NCBI GenBank assembly: GCA_030765065.1
Contig: CM060980.1
Location: forward strand, 60,186,364 to 60,250,363
Origin: Deroplatys truncata
Lineage: Eukaryota > Arthropoda > Insecta > Mantodea > Mantidae
Reading direction: 5' to 3'
DNA: 64,000 bases
Of the stretch, positions 22,423-35,102 are shown piece after piece. The number at the start of each line of letters is the position of its first letter. Within the stretch, counting starts at the first letter, position 1. The notes below the pieces were generated by a model, which was not told the DNA's origin, did not search any database, and was given only the letters and a program-made list of their open reading frames with translations. Both the position numbers and the translations under genes were made by a program.

Positions 22423-23879
22423 TTTCATTTTAAATACATGAGCACAAATATAACACGCTCTCTTCATATTTTATGTATGTGGAATTTATTTAGTAATCCC
22501 TCATACCTGTAAATGCCAACCATGACATTAATTTATCGGTTGGGTCGAGGTTTCACACTCAGTCAATTTAATTTTATAACCACAATTTACATCATTATTT
22601 TATGTATATTATATTTTAAGTAAAATGAAGTATTATTTAACTGTATTACAGTAAAACGAGTTGTAAAAAATAAAAGACAACAATCCACTACAGAGAACCG
22701 AATTCGAGCTCCTTGCGTAGAAATTCGGTAACATAACCTCTGGTCCACGCCAAGCACGGAGTGGAGGTGGCCCAAATAAGTGCCTTGTGGCTTTTACTCG
22801 TATTATAGAGTAGCCAAAGTAGGGCACAGAACGTGATGGTTGTGAATCGCGCGCTCAATCGAAGGGACTTTGAAAAAGGTCTAGCTGCTCAACAGACCAG
22901 CCACTCTTAATTTGACCAAGTGTACATTCAAGTGCATGTAATAATCCTATTTAATGCGCAGTCGTTTTTGTTGGTAAGAAAATACCAAATCGTCTCTGCC
23001 ATCCCTAGTCCCTACTCCATAACTGGTACTAGCACTACACTTAATATTTGCTTTACATGCTCCTTTTCTTTCGCTCCTGGGTCTGAAACCGTCTGTGTCA
23101 TAGGTTAATGCTTGAATGTCATTAACCATTGTAGCTTAATGTGTCAGTGCCGGACTTTTGACATCGAACCAATATAAGACGGACTCAACCAGAGGTTGGA
23201 GTGGACGGTAGTTGTGAAGGATGCCTTCCAACCACTCAGGTGAAATGTTTCCGTACTCCTTTCTTTTCGTCACTCACCTAAGCCTGACCTTCGTTCATAG
23301 CTAATGTCTGTGTGCCGGACTTACACTTTATTATCAATGATAATTTATCATTCATTACCTTACACTACTTCTCCACATGGTCACCGCCGTTATTCAAGCA
23401 CTCCTCAAGCATAACGGGAAAGCTGCTTTTGTATGCCTTCGTCAAAGAATGATGCCGACTGTGATGAAAGCCATGTCTGCAGTTTCACACAGTCCGGATT
23501 TGGCACCAAGCAATTTTCATCTGTTTCTTCATCAGAAAAATTCCTGGGTGGAAAATGTTTAAAGGATGATTTTGCATCCTAAATGACTTTCTATGGAATG
23601 ATATTGTTTTAGTTTTTGTATGCAAAAATTTAAGCTTCATTGTTTCCTACTTTATCTAACTACAGAGTAGTCTTCTGAAGATCATGTTGTGTAGCAGCAA
23701 ATATGAACTTCTCCGCAAAAAGCACTGCACCTAAGTGTTTTACTCCTTGACTCTAGGCTAATATTGCACGTTAGCCGGAGGAGATGGACCATGTTTCATC
23801 TCATTACTGGTGCATCCTTCTGCCCTCATCCGCACAGGACATCATGGGCATGTAAACCCTGACTAAGAAGCCCTACTTC
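22423..23879. other. No intact gene; mariner-like scrap
   Basis: The only recognisable coding trace is SHSPDLAPSNFHLFLHQKNS at about 23494-23553 on the + strand. It resembles the YSPDLAPSDFHLF block around the third catalytic Asp of mariner transposases, with Asn in place of that Asp. The sequence to either side does not extend the match, so this is tentative. Confidence 0.35.
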
Positions 23880-23962
23880 TCAATCAAGTAGTTTCTCAAT
23901 TGGCGCCAAGGTCCTCGCTAGGCCGATTGTATTCAGGTCAGGACCGTGCCATTCCAATACCA
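23880..23962 (-). pseudogene. Possible Tc1-like transposase scrap
   Basis: The minus strand reads VVLEWHGPDLNTIGLARTLA before a stop. This resembles the Tc1 block L-E-W-P-x-x-S-P-D-L-N-P-I-E with a short deletion. Only about 25 residues are readable and no TIR was found. Confidence 0.35.
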
Positions 23963-24686
23963 CATATCGAAGTGCATTTTACATTTCGCAAAAATCCTTA
24001 AGAAACAGGCTACTCTGAGAATTCTTCAACGAGCATAGACTTGGACAGTATCAACATTGTACCTATAAAAAGAGTATGTAGTGATTATCAAAATAAAATC
24101 TTCCAAATTATTCTCTTGCATTTTTAATAAATTGTATACATTTCGATTCTTTTAAACAGGACGTTGTGAATATATTTAGAGTCTTACTTTTAGCTACTTT
24201 TGGGCAATATGACTACTACAACAACGTTTTACATTAAGACAAATGTACACAGAAAGCTTTAAATATTAGCATAATTAATTCATAGTAGTAAACACCTTAA
24301 AATCAAAACTAAATATACCTTAAAACCCAAATCCTGACAACACATTAAAGATCACTGTGGAAATCAGACAAAATATAAGTAACATATAGCCAAAGTGAAA
24401 TAATTGATAACACGAGTAAAACGAAGTCTTATAAGGAGGTCAAGAGGAAATCCGATGCATCCCACGGAAAGAGATACTCAGAAATACATCTTTCCTACTA
24501 TTACCTATTATATTAGAGAGCTACTAGTCGGCCACGATATCAGTGCGTTCGGTTGGAAGAGGAACTAAACAGTTACGGAACAAGTGGGCAGGACATTGGA
24601 AGAAAACATCCGCAGTTCCGAGTTGCAATTACTAGCAGGCTGAGACTTGAAAATGTACTACTATTTTCATTCTGCAACTCCGGTCT
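23963..24686. other. No gene seen
   Basis: AT-rich; nothing supportable. Confidence 0.5.
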
Positions 24687-24925
24687 TCCTCCGTGGTCTA
24701 CCATGCTAGTCTCTAGTTCCCGAGGTCGCGGGTTCAATTTCGGCGCAGAGCGATAGAATTTTTCGCATAAACAGCTTATCATCGCTTCCTTTGAAAGGAA
24801 GTAAAGCCTGTGATCTCGTGTCGTAGATTTATGGCACGTAAAAGAACCTCAAGCCTGACTAAGAGAATATAGAATGGGACGCTAAGAACCATAGTATTTA
24901 AAAGCGTCCTAAATAATACCTAATT
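24687..24925 (+). mobile_element. SINE-A, internally shortened
   Basis: Head tcctccgtggtctaccatgc, B box cgcgggttcaatttcgg, body tcgtagatttatggcacgta and aagaacctcaagcctgacta. The ctctgagcaaaatta segment is missing before gaatgggacgctaagaacca. Confidence 0.8.
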
Positions 24926-25689
24926 TTATTTTTCTGGTTTGTACATTCCCTATCGCCTTGCCCCTTACTCCCCTCTGATACCTAACTAGCGAGGCTAAGG
25001 CTGTAAATGCAGTACTTTCATTGTGCGACTGCACATTTCCCTATCGCCATGTCCCTCACTCTCCTCTGATCCCTAGACCTTGATGACGTTAGGCATGCCA
25101 ACAAAAACAGTGGCACCCTCCTTCAATTGCAGTCATATCGTAACCGACTAGTACCTTACTATAGACGAGTGCTGTCGATCAGGGCGCAAATGCGCTAAAG
25201 AGAACATATGCGCAGCTAGAACATGCTACACATGCTGCAGTGGACGGAGCAGTCCTGTGAGGATTGTACAGTTAGCCTTCAACTTGCGCACAGGAAAGAG
25301 GTCGTTTCAGGTTGAATGGACACGTTATATCCACTGCAAGCAACAGGGAGCAGGTATGTGAGAAACGTTTGATGTGTAAAGAGAAGCAGCATAAAGCGAC
25401 AATTTACACTGTACAACATACACAGACATCGAATAGGAAGAACGGTTAAATGATTCAATTTATCACAATAATATGAGAGGAAATGTATAATTCATGGATT
25501 ACAGTATGAATGTAGTATGTCATAATATAAAAGGTAATTTTTATTACGTTCTGTCTTGACAGCAGTAATGTTATGGACAAGAGTGATCTATTATGTGCTA
25601 AGTAAGAGATGTCCGCTAAAGCTGCACACAAATATTGTCTCTTCACTAATGGTTAATTTATCAAGGTTTTCTAATTCAGACAGAAAAAA
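24926..25689. other. No gene seen; short direct repeat
   Basis: A segment of about 50 bp starting acattccctatcgcc at 24943 recurs about 90 bp later at 25033 (acatttccctatcgcc, tccctcactc, cctctgat). Confidence 0.45.
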
Positions 25690-26585
25690 TTTTGCAAACA
25701 AAAGTGGAACAAATTTACCCTGAAATGCTAGCGAAATTCAGGAACTCCCTCAAGATGTGACTTCATCTTCTTCATGATTCGTTATGAATGAATCAAAGTT
25801 CAGAACCTATTGTATTTCTACACGGAGTGAATAAAGAGATTTTTGTTGCATAAGAATTGCTTAATTTATTTCCACTAATTGGACTACAACAGTAGCAAAC
25901 ACGTTTGGAGAAATCGAGCAATGTTTTCACCAATGGAACTTTCGTTCAAAAAACGAATTTCAGTAACTGCAGACTGTGTACCAACTTTGGCAGGAAAACA
26001 CAATGAGTTTAAAAAGGGTTTTAATGAACAATTTGGAATCAGAATTCACTAATAATCACAACATCTTCCCTTCGCTGTATCATCTCTTAGGGATGTCATG
26101 CAGCAAATGTTCTCAACTCACGTAATCGATATTGTGGTCAAATCCGTTAATTTTATTAAGGTGTATTCTCTTAATGTACCACAAATTTAATAAATTCCCC
26201 CAGTCATCTGATTTAGAGCATGTAGATATTTATGTTCACTGTGATGTCCGTTGGCTACAGCGTGGAAAGATTCTCTCTAGAATCCTTGAATTAAGAGATG
26301 TATGGAAGAATTTATGCATATTAGAGACATAGCAACACTTGCAATTTCTGAGCGAAGCTGGATGATGCAACTTGTGTTTTCAGTTACATTTTTAATACTT
26401 AATTTAAAAGTTTATAATATGACAGACAAGATTAACAACTTCAAGGTCAGGGTTCCATTGTGGATATCTCGGATATCAGAAAGGAACCTCTTAAATATAT
26501 TACACGGGACATATAACTTTGCGCTCGGTTTGGTGTCGCTGTTATCGTGTTCACGTGTAGCGCTGGTAAGTCATCACTAACAACA
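25690..26585 (+). pseudogene. hAT-derived transposase remnant (GTF2IRD2/ZBED-like)
   Basis: The segment decodes in three shifting + frames. Near 25940-26035 it reads ISVTADCVPTLAGKHNEF, resembling the S-V-T-T-D-G-A-P-x-M-x-G motif that holds a catalytic Asp in this hAT branch. Near 26110-26190 it reads HVIDIVVKSVNFIKVYSLN, the 'VNFIRA-SLN' block. At 26245-26300 it reads CDVRWLQRGKILSRILELRD, strongly like the conserved V-R-W-L-S-R-G-K-V-L-x-R-F-x-E-L-R block. At 26360-26470 it reads FLILNLKVYNMTDKINNFKV then VPLW, matching the 'LNLKLQG...KLRLW' stretch. At least two frameshifts and several stops make it a clear pseudogene. No TIR or 8-bp target duplication was located. The family call rests on recalled motifs, so it is strong but unverified. 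Confidence 0.65.
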
Positions 26586-27115
26586 CACGTGGTTCCTCCT
26601 TGGGCCTCGGATAAACAAACGGAAAGCTATCTGTCCCAAGTAGTATTCAGAAATTGAAATCTTAAATTGATACAGTAAAGTACTGCACCATACTGCATGT
26701 CTCAAAACATATAGAATTACAACAAGCGGTGGACGATATTGTAAATACCACATTATTAACGTATTCATATAAAAATCAGAAACCCCTCATCTTTTACAAA
26801 TCGTTTCATTGTGAACAACATCTGATGGTTCGTAAATATACAAGGGTTATACTACATGAATACTGGTTTTTCAGTTGTGAAACTAGCAAAGCGAAGATAA
26901 CGGGACAAAATATCCAGTGTTAATATCCTGGTTTGTAGTTTCAAATATCATATTACCAAATATTAAAAAGATAAACTTCGGACAGAAATAATTGTTGCGA
27001 AGAAACTTCAGTTTTAAAGCTTCATTTCCACACCTTCAATATTTCAATGAAGAGAATGGTTTCAATTAACATAAAAGAAAGATTCATAAAACATTATCTG
27101 TTGTGTTATTACTTA
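26586..27115. other. No gene seen
   Basis: AT-rich; a 64-codon + frame at 26729-26923 has no recognisable family. Confidence 0.45.
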
Positions 27116-27910
27116 TTAGTTTCTCTACCACGCGCATAGTAGCTAGATCAGTTATTGTATTCCACCCAAAAATTCGATACCGAGATTTCACCGCAAATAC
27201 ATGTTTTGAAGCCCCCTGAATAAAAAGGCATTTAAAAATTGTCCGTGTGTGTGAACAGCATAATTAAAAAACGAAAAATCCGATAAATACCAACAGTACC
27301 TTCCAAAGATGGTACACGGAGGTTTTCAAGAAAATCTCACTACCTCAAACTACCTTTACATGGAACATTTTTCGAAATTTTTGATTTTGTAGAAAATGGC
27401 TTCAACGATTTTGATTAAAACACCATATATTAAGATATTTACATGACGAATAAATTGTATGTCTTGAATTTTCTGTAAATAGCGTAAAGTCCTCTTCATT
27501 CGGGAGGAATTTGGTTTAATTCTGTGTAACCGATGAATGTAGATATCTTTAAAACATAATTTATTTTAAATAGGTTTTTATGCCATAAGCCATTTCTGGG
27601 ATATCCGCTATTAATTGTTCATTACTTCATCATTCTCTTAAAAGTTCTGACAAATTCAGTTGTTTCCCGCGATTGCATGGAAACAGTACGGAACTAAGGC
27701 TAGCGTATAGCGTCCAGTCCTTAAAAATTTGACTATGGCGGTTCCCTTTGTATCTTTAACAAAATGTGTAATGTAGCTATTTTTGTAAATGTGTATTTTG
27801 ATTAAAATGTAGTAGATAGAGAAATAAGCTTTAGTAAGAATATTTTGTGTGCCCACTAATAAACCATGGAGGGTAGGGAAATTGTGAATGTATCACATCA
27901 TATTTTTTAA
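27116..27910 (-). mobile_element. Family X copy, diverged
   Basis: It starts with a degraded right end (tagtttctctaccacgcgca). Landmarks aaattcgataccgagatttc and taacgattttgattaaaaca-like segments follow. It ends near gtatcacatcatatttttta. The GT microsatellite is reduced to gtccgtgtgtgtg. Confidence 0.7.
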
Positions 27911-28257
27911 ACAGAATTGTAATACGAAAGTAACTGATGTTGTAAAGCATATACAAATCCTTCAACTATAAGACGGCTTCATTCTAAAGAACTTCATTAA
28001 ACTTGCATTAACACCGCTGGACACTACATAATGTTCATTTTATTCACCTCTGCTTCCTATTAGTTTGTATTTACAACAGTCGACTCTAGCATGGCTCAAC
28101 GCCAAGGACTCGAACAGTCGTGTCTGCACTCTTTCTTTGACACCGCTGGTGTACACAGTGCTATGAGGTTACGTGAGTGCCCGAAGAACTGCAGTCGCAG
28201 TATTATAAACTGCTGAAAGCTCAAGAAAGCCCACTTAACGTACGGTAACATAACGCA
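27911..28257. other. No gene seen
   Basis: No supportable feature. Confidence 0.5.
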
Positions 28258-29148
28258 TTTTTACTTTCTCTACTACGTATAGTAAGTAGGGGAAGTATTG
28301 TATTCCACCCATAATTTCGATACCGAGATTTCACCGGAAATACATGTTTTGAGACCCCCTTGAATCCAAAAAAAGCATTTTTGGAAACATATCCGTGTGT
28401 GTGTCTGTGTGTGTGTGTCTGTCTGTGTGTCTGTCTGTGTGTGTGTCTGTGAACAGCATAACTCAGAAACGAACAGTCGGATAAACACCAAACTTGGTAT
28501 TTGGGTTCAGTATCCTCCAAGGATGCGACACGAAGGTTTTCAAGAAAATCCCCCCACCCCAGAGTACCCTTTACATAGAAGATTTTTCGAAAATTTTAAT
28601 TTTCTCAAAAATGGCTCTAACGATTTTGATTAAAATATCATATCTTTAAGATATTTTTATGACAAATAAAATGTATATCTTGAATTTCCTGGGAATGTCT
28701 CCAAAAGTATTCTTTATTGTGAACGACTTTTGCATAACTGGTAAACCATAAGAGATAGACAAAATGTTACTACACACAAAATGTAGATCGCGTTAAAATA
28801 CACAATTTATGTCATATACATTTTTGTAGCTGAGTGAACCATTTTCGAGATATTGCTTGTTATTTCCTTAAATTTTCCAATACTTATACTTTTTCTCAAA
28901 TTCGTTATTCAATTTTTTATGTCCTGGATATGCAAACAGAATAGAATGCGCCACATAGCAACCAGCGCTTAAAAGATTTGACTATCGCTTATAACCTACC
29001 ATGTTCCCCTTGCATCTACAAGAAAATTAGCAATAAGATTGACATCTAGATATCTCGATTAACATAAAGCATATGGAGAATAAACGTTTGTAAAAATAGT
29101 TTGAACAAGAGTAGAGAAAGTCATGTGAGTGTAGCACATCAGATTTTT
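28258..29148 (-). mobile_element. Family X, best-preserved reference copy
   Basis: At 891 bp this copy has both ends: ttttactttctctactacgt then atagtaagtaggg at the left edge, and gtagagaaagtcatgtgagt then gtagcacatcagattttt at the right edge. The 11-bp subterminal inverted repeat actttctctac / gtagagaaagt is perfect. A GT/CTGT microsatellite lies at about 28393-28450. The frames inside it recur in other copies only because the DNA repeats. Confidence 0.85.
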
Positions 29149-29292
29149 ACTTTCTCTACTACGTATAGTAAGTAGGGGAAGTTTTGTATTTTCTCTTCTA
29201 CTTACCTATAGCAAGAGAGGAAAAATTGCATTCTAAAAATTCGATACCGACATTTCGCCAGATATACACGATTTGAAACTCCTTGAGTCCAT
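29149..29292 (-). mobile_element. Family X right-end fragment
   Basis: It begins actttctctactacgtatag exactly where the previous copy ends. It contains a second, diverged copy of the same terminus (cttctacttacctatagcaa) and breaks off at ccataaaaaact. Confidence 0.7.
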
Positions 29293-29892
29293 AAAAAACT
29301 GATGTGATACATTCACATTACTTTCTCTATCCTCGATCTTGTATTAGTGAGTATACAAATTATTCTTATTCTAGCTTATTTTTCTATCTGCTACATTTTA
29401 ATCCAAATAAACACTTGCAGAAACAGCTACATTACACATTTCATTATAGATTCAAAGGGAATATGGATAGTCAAATGTTTAAGAACTGGACTCTATATGC
29501 TGCCCTTAAAATCCCATATTGTTTTCATGCAATCGCGAGACACAACTGAATGTTGAAAGGACTTTAAGAGAATGACCAAGAAATGAACAATTCAAACTTT
29601 TAATAATGGATCTCTCAGAAACGGGTTATACAAAAAACTTATTTTAATTAATTGTGTGTCTTATAGAGATCTAGATTTTTTGTTAAGTGCACTTTCGTCT
29701 GTCATTATGTTTACCAGTTATACAAGATTATACAAAATTTCTTCCAAATAAAGGGAACTTCTCTGACTATTCCCAGAAAATTCAAGATACGTACTTTATT
29801 TGTCATGTAAATATCTTTCATATATGATATTTAATCAAAAGCGTTAGAGAAATTTTTAGAAAATAAAAAATTTCGAAAAATGTTCTATGAAA
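29293..29892 (+). mobile_element. Family X copy (long variant), truncated, head-to-head with previous
   Basis: It starts with a left end in + orientation (aaaaaactgatgtgatacat, then tactttctctatcc) directly after a minus-strand fragment. It continues to gaaaaatgttctatg and is then interrupted by a SINE-A. Confidence 0.7.
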
Positions 29893-30140
29893 ATTGAAAT
29901 TAAATTGAGTGTTTATTTATGGACACTCTATAACTGCTGTGGTCCTTAGCGTCCCATTCTATATTGGGAGTGAAAGAGCGGTAATTTTGCTCAGAGGCCA
30001 CTTTATCAGGCTTGAGTCTCTTTTGCATGCCGTAAATCTACGACACGGGACCACCGGCTTTACTTCCCTTCCGAAGGAAGCCATGCTAAGAATTTTTGCG
30101 CCCGAAAAATTCCATCGCCCTCCGTCGGGTTTGAACCTGG
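29893..30140 (-). mobile_element. SINE-A
   Basis: The minus-strand copy runs from the AT-rich tail (attaaattgagtgtttattt) through cttagcgtcccattctatat and ctacgacacgggaccaccgg to gggtttgaacctgg. The A-box end of the head is missing where X sequence begins. Confidence 0.8.
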
Positions 30141-30860
30141 TAGAGAAAGTAAAAAAGCATTTTTAGGAAAGGTTCCGCGCGCATAACTCCAAAACAAAAA
30201 GTCCGTTAAGTACCAAACTTGGCTAGTAAGCTCAGCATCTTCCATGCATGCGGCAAAAGATTTTAAAGTAAATCTCGCTACCATAAACTGGCCTTTACGT
30301 CGACAAATTTTCGCTATTGGGATTTTCTCAAAGCTGACTCCAAGCTTCGGATTAAAATGCCAAATGTTTAAGATATTTGCATGACAAATGATGTGTATCT
30401 TGAATTTTCTGGGAATACCATTGAAGTCCCTTTATTCTGAATGAATTTTGTACAATGGAAAAGCGAAAGAGATAAGAAAAAAAGCCTGCTGAACAAAAAA
30501 TGTATATCTCGTTAAAGTTCACAATTTATCTGGAATAAACATATTTGTCGAGTTAAGTATTTCCAAAATGTTGTTCCTTTTGTCGCAAAACTCTGTTTTG
30601 TTTTGTTTTGCTTTGTTTCCTCTCCTGGTCATGCAGATAGAACGAGTTTGTAGATCGTCACACGTAGATCCGCTTTTTGAAAATCGACTATCGCTTTAGC
30701 CTACTGTATTCACCTTATATCTACAACGAAATGTGCAAGTGTATAATGAAGGTAAGTTTTCCTCAATTAACAAGAAACGGATAGAAGGTTAAACTTTTAA
30801 AAGAATAGCTTCTAGAAGAGTGAGTACAGAAAGCCATGTGAATACAACAGTCCGATTTTT
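30141..30860 (-). mobile_element. Family X copy with rearranged right end
   Basis: It begins tagagaaagtaaaaaa (a + oriented X terminus) joined to minus-oriented interior from agcatttttaggaaagg. It ends with agaaagccatgtgaatacaa, then cagtccgattttta. Confidence 0.6.
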
Positions 30861-31323
30861 AAGCTAGCGTGACGTAACGTGCCGTGACCAATTTGAACAG
30901 CTTTATCTGTTTTAGTGCTTCTCTGCCACAGTAAAGTGATAGTTTACGCCGGCGCATTCTCTACCCTTCGCCACACGTTCTGAACTTGCAGTTGAGATAC
31001 CACCGGCAATGCAGCACAAGGAAGTAGTTGCTGCAATATCAGGCGCTTGTTCACCTGTACAGTTCATCAAGGCAGTTGTGGACTCTGCGGTGCAACGAAT
31101 TTTATTTCGAGAACATTCATTTGCGAGCAGCTTTGCTTTCACAATTAGGACTTGCTTTTACAAAGTACGGAGACCGTCGTCCTTAAATCACAGCACTTAG
31201 AAGGAGGAGGAAGTCTAAGTGCGCATACCATCGGTTAACAGTGAAATCTCACTCAGCCACGTGATAAAGTCTCATTCTGCTGCTTTTATCATGGTCATCT
31301 CCTCTTTAGTTACTGCTGCTTAC
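30861..31323. other. No recognised gene
   Basis: Overlapping frames on both strands (minus 30912-31142, plus 31009-31200) match no known family. Composition is more GC-balanced than in the flanking X copies. Confidence 0.4.
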
Positions 31324-31898
31324 ATTTTTCTTTGAGAAAAAGTATAAGTATTGGAAAATTTAAGGGAATAACAAGCAATATCTCGAAAATGGTTCACTCA
31401 ACAAAAAAATGTATATTACATAAATTGTGTATTTTAACGCGATCTACGTTTTTTGTGTACTAAAAGTTTGTCTATCTCTTATGGTTTACCAGTTATGGAA
31501 AAGTCGTTCACAATGAAGGATACTTTTGGAGATATATATTTGATTTGTCATTAAAGTATCTTAAATATATGATATTTTAATCAAAAGTTTTAGAGCCTTT
31601 ATGAGAAAATTAAAATTTTTGAAAAAAGGGTATTCTGGGGGGATTTTCTTAAAAACCTTCGTGTCGCATCTCTGAAAGTTACTGAACCTAAATACTAAGT
31701 TTGGTGTTTATCCGACTGTTCGTTTCTGAGTTATGCTGATCAAGACAGACACACAGACACACACGGACATGTTTCTAAAAATACTTTTTTAGGATTCAGG
31801 AGACCTCAAAACATGTATTTCCGGTGAAATCTCGGTATCGAATTTTTGGGTGGAATGCAATAGTTCCCCTACTTACTATACGTAGTAGAGAAAGTAAA
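31324..31898 (+). mobile_element. Family X copy, left-truncated
   Basis: Interior from tttgagaaaaagtataagta, through aacaagcaatatctcgaaaa and ggtgtttatccgactgttcg, a CA tract at about 31743-31765, to the intact right end acttactatacgtagtagag. Confidence 0.8.
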
Positions 31899-34424
31899 TA
31901 GTGTCTGGGTTATCCGGTTTTATTTCACCAATATATGGTTCCTATTGACATTTTACCTAAGCAGTTGGACTTGTAATCATGATAGAGTGGAGTGCTCTCC
32001 TCCATTTTATACTGACTGCCAGGTGTAAAAAGGTTGTGTAAGCAAAGCTCGTAGCATGTTGACTCAATACCCAACTGAGAAAACTGTTCCGAAATATTTT
32101 AATAAGCATAAAGTACAGTAGAATCCCATTGATTTTAGTTATTTGGCGTAAGGATTACATTCATCTGAAAAGTTTTACTTGACTGTAATACCTTACTTTA
32201 CAAGCACAACTTGCAGCATATTTATTGTTCCACCACTAGCACAGCTGTAGCCAGTGAGTGGAGAGTGGCTTATTATAACATCCAGCATATTGTACCTATA
32301 AACACTGTGGCAGAACAAAAAGACAAAAGAACTGCATTTGGTGGGTTAATATTTAGGATCGTGTAGATATTGATATTTGAAGAATAAAATATATACATAA
32401 TGTTTAAATGTATTAGCTTTATGGCCGCGACTAGAACAATAGTTTATAGGCTTAACACTTTATCCCTGGGTGACCTGACCGAAGTCTCTGAAGGTACATT
32501 AGAATACCTGATTTACCAACGTTGCGGAGAATCTTCATTTAAGTCTCAGATACTTTGCTTTGAGATAATTGGAATTTTACAATTAGATTAATTACTATAT
32601 ATTATTTTTCACAAATATATTTGGGGTATTTGGCCACTAAAGTTGTAAGATAGATTTAGAACCAATCGCTGTTCTTTGGCTTTCCAGTAATTGTGATCAA
32701 TGTTTCTATACAGTGAATTGCGCATCTCCGGAAGAACCATCAAGGCGATTTAAGTTAATCCGAGATATCCCTTAACCGTGACTTGCAGTGCTTTCAGTAT
32801 TTATTTATTTTGATCTATTTAATTACATCTGTCTATATTTATTGAGTATTTTAGATTTATATCTGACAATAGCTCTTTCATTTAGTAATTTGTGCTACAG
32901 TATATGCGAATTAAACTCATATTAGCCTAGTTTCGTTGGCTGAGGTACGGGGCACCACTGTATGCTTTAATGCGCAGAAGAAATATTATACCAATTAAAT
33001 AAGCTCCAGGCTATATATTTTTTGTTGTAGTTATTCTAAGCAGACTATCATCATCATTATCATCATCGTTTCAGCTTATAGGCTAGTCTCGTACCCTTAG
33101 AACTGCAGTCTACAAAGAAATTAGGGTATCCAAAATTTCTTCTTCATTTTGGAATTCTTCCTCCATGTTGCGAGGCTCCTCTAAACTATCCAAAATTATC
33201 CAATCTCTCTTCCTGGGTTCCCCTAATTCGTTACTTAAATAATAAAAAAAATCTTTTTTTTTTTGGACGGCTTATTAAAAATGCCATAAGACTTTGTTAT
33301 GAAAAAAGCGAAGTTATATATTTTTCTCTTTGACATTCCTTAATTTGTTTACAGTGTGTCCAAGAAGTATCCGGACAAAGAAAGAATCCTGTTTCTTAGC
33401 TCAAGAGAGATTAAAATGGCCCACGTTTGCTTGACAAAGACTTGATAGATAGCACCAATCCTGTTTCAAGACATGCCCAGTGAAAGTCATGGCTCGTAGG
33501 CTTGAAAAGTTTAAGACACACTGCAATTAGTTTTAACATATTGTTATTTATTTAGCTGAATGATAGGCAACACCGTATCGTTAACTATATATCTTCCAAT
33601 GGTATGTTGTCACATATCGTTCAGGCTTACAGTCACGCAAACCGCGACGCAATGGTCAACCTTGATGCAAGGATTCAACAACTCATAAGTGGAAGAGCGC
33701 CAATATCGAATATATGAGTTTTATATTTGGACTCGTAATCTTATAGACTTCTGGTACTCCGTACAGTTTTATTCGTCAATTAGTATTCATTTTTTCTACT
33801 TTTCTTTATTTTCTTCTTGTTTTATTATCACTTTAGATCTTAAAACCCCTCTTTGCATCAATGTTGCTGAATTTCATTTCAGCTTTAATTTGGATGTGTT
33901 CCATGTTCCTTTAAAGTATATATTGTTTCGTTTATTTTTATAGGTGTCAACAGATTTATTATTTTCTTTTACATAAACCAGGATGGAGCAGACAATAATA
34001 TTAGCCATGAAGATGAAACGATCTTGTTACCAATCATTTCACTCAGTAGAGCAAGAATGCTCACCGGTTAGAATCCAGGAACCGATAAATGTTTTCTATG
34101 GTTACTTAGGCGAGTTTCAAATATGCTATTTATAGAACAGATGTGAGAAATTAAAAAGAAAAACATGACAAGGAAGAAAGAAAAAACAAACAAAGAAACA
34201 ATAGTGGATAATATAACGTAACATTTCACTTATTGCAATATTTAAAATACATAATTTTCAAACTATGGTTATTAAGGTTCTGGATGTAGTGAGTAATGTA
34301 GTTTAAAAGTTATAGAAAATTGTGTTTTCTTATTCATTTGCGTTAATAGTAGACTAGAAAAAATAACCTTTTTCTACTTCATGTTAAACGTGTATTTAAA
34401 TGGCTCCATTGCATATTTTGTTGT
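31899..34424. other. No gene seen; possible single transposon end
   Basis: Poly-A and poly-T runs at 33240-33263. At about 33353-33380, cagtgtgtccaagaagtatc then cggacaaag looks like the tip of a Tc1-type TIR, but I found no inverted partner. The 84-codon frame at 33689-33943 is Phe/Tyr-rich and unassigned. Confidence 0.4.
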
Positions 34425-35102
34425 AGGTATCTACAAGAGGGATGCAGAAGGCTGAAGTGCCTTGAAATTCCATATTTTTAATGACATTGCGATAAGTAAC
34501 CGGGGGGTGGCAGAACTTCAAAAAACATATTGAACATTTGAAACCAATAACAACGTACATCTCGCAAATGGCTGATGTAGAACTAAAAAATGTTGTTTTA
34601 AATAATGTATGTCGTTTAAAGACATCTACATGCTTTGTCTTGTAACGGTGTCAATCTCTTACACTTACGCCTTCCCGGTCATTCAAAATTATGCATGACC
34701 TCATTTCCAATGAAGGGTACTTCAGAGGCTATTTTATTGGTAATTCAAGTATTTTAAATACATTCTATTTTTGAGAAAACCAATTATGAAACATCCAAGA
34801 GTAGCTTGGGGATTGTCTTGAAAATGTTAGTGTTGCATCCATTCCAGATGCTTAACTTAAATACCAAGTAAGCATTTATCCGACTTATCCTTTTTGTTGA
34901 TCTCTCTCTCTCTCCCTCTCTCTCTCTCTATCCCTCACAGAAACACACACAAAAGCGGACAATCGCACAAGCATGCGAATGTTTTTCTAAAAATCTTTTT
35001 CTTTTTGGAATTCAGAATAATATATGTTTGTATATATTAAAATATATACTAAATATGCATGAAATATCCTCTACTTACTGTAGATAGGGACTATAAAAAG
35101 TA
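34425..35102 (+). mobile_element. Family X copy, highly diverged
   Basis: Only landmarks remain: ttgaaattccatatttttaa, ttgaaaccaataacaacgta, aaataccaagtaagcattta and cctctacttactgtagatag. A CT/CA microsatellite at about 34901-34955 occupies the usual place. Confidence 0.55.

Noticed and set aside
33353..33380. Complete Tc1-type transposon beginning at cagtgtgtccaagaagtatc
   Set aside because: No inverted partner and no transposase frame within 2 kb. Left as a possible single end only.
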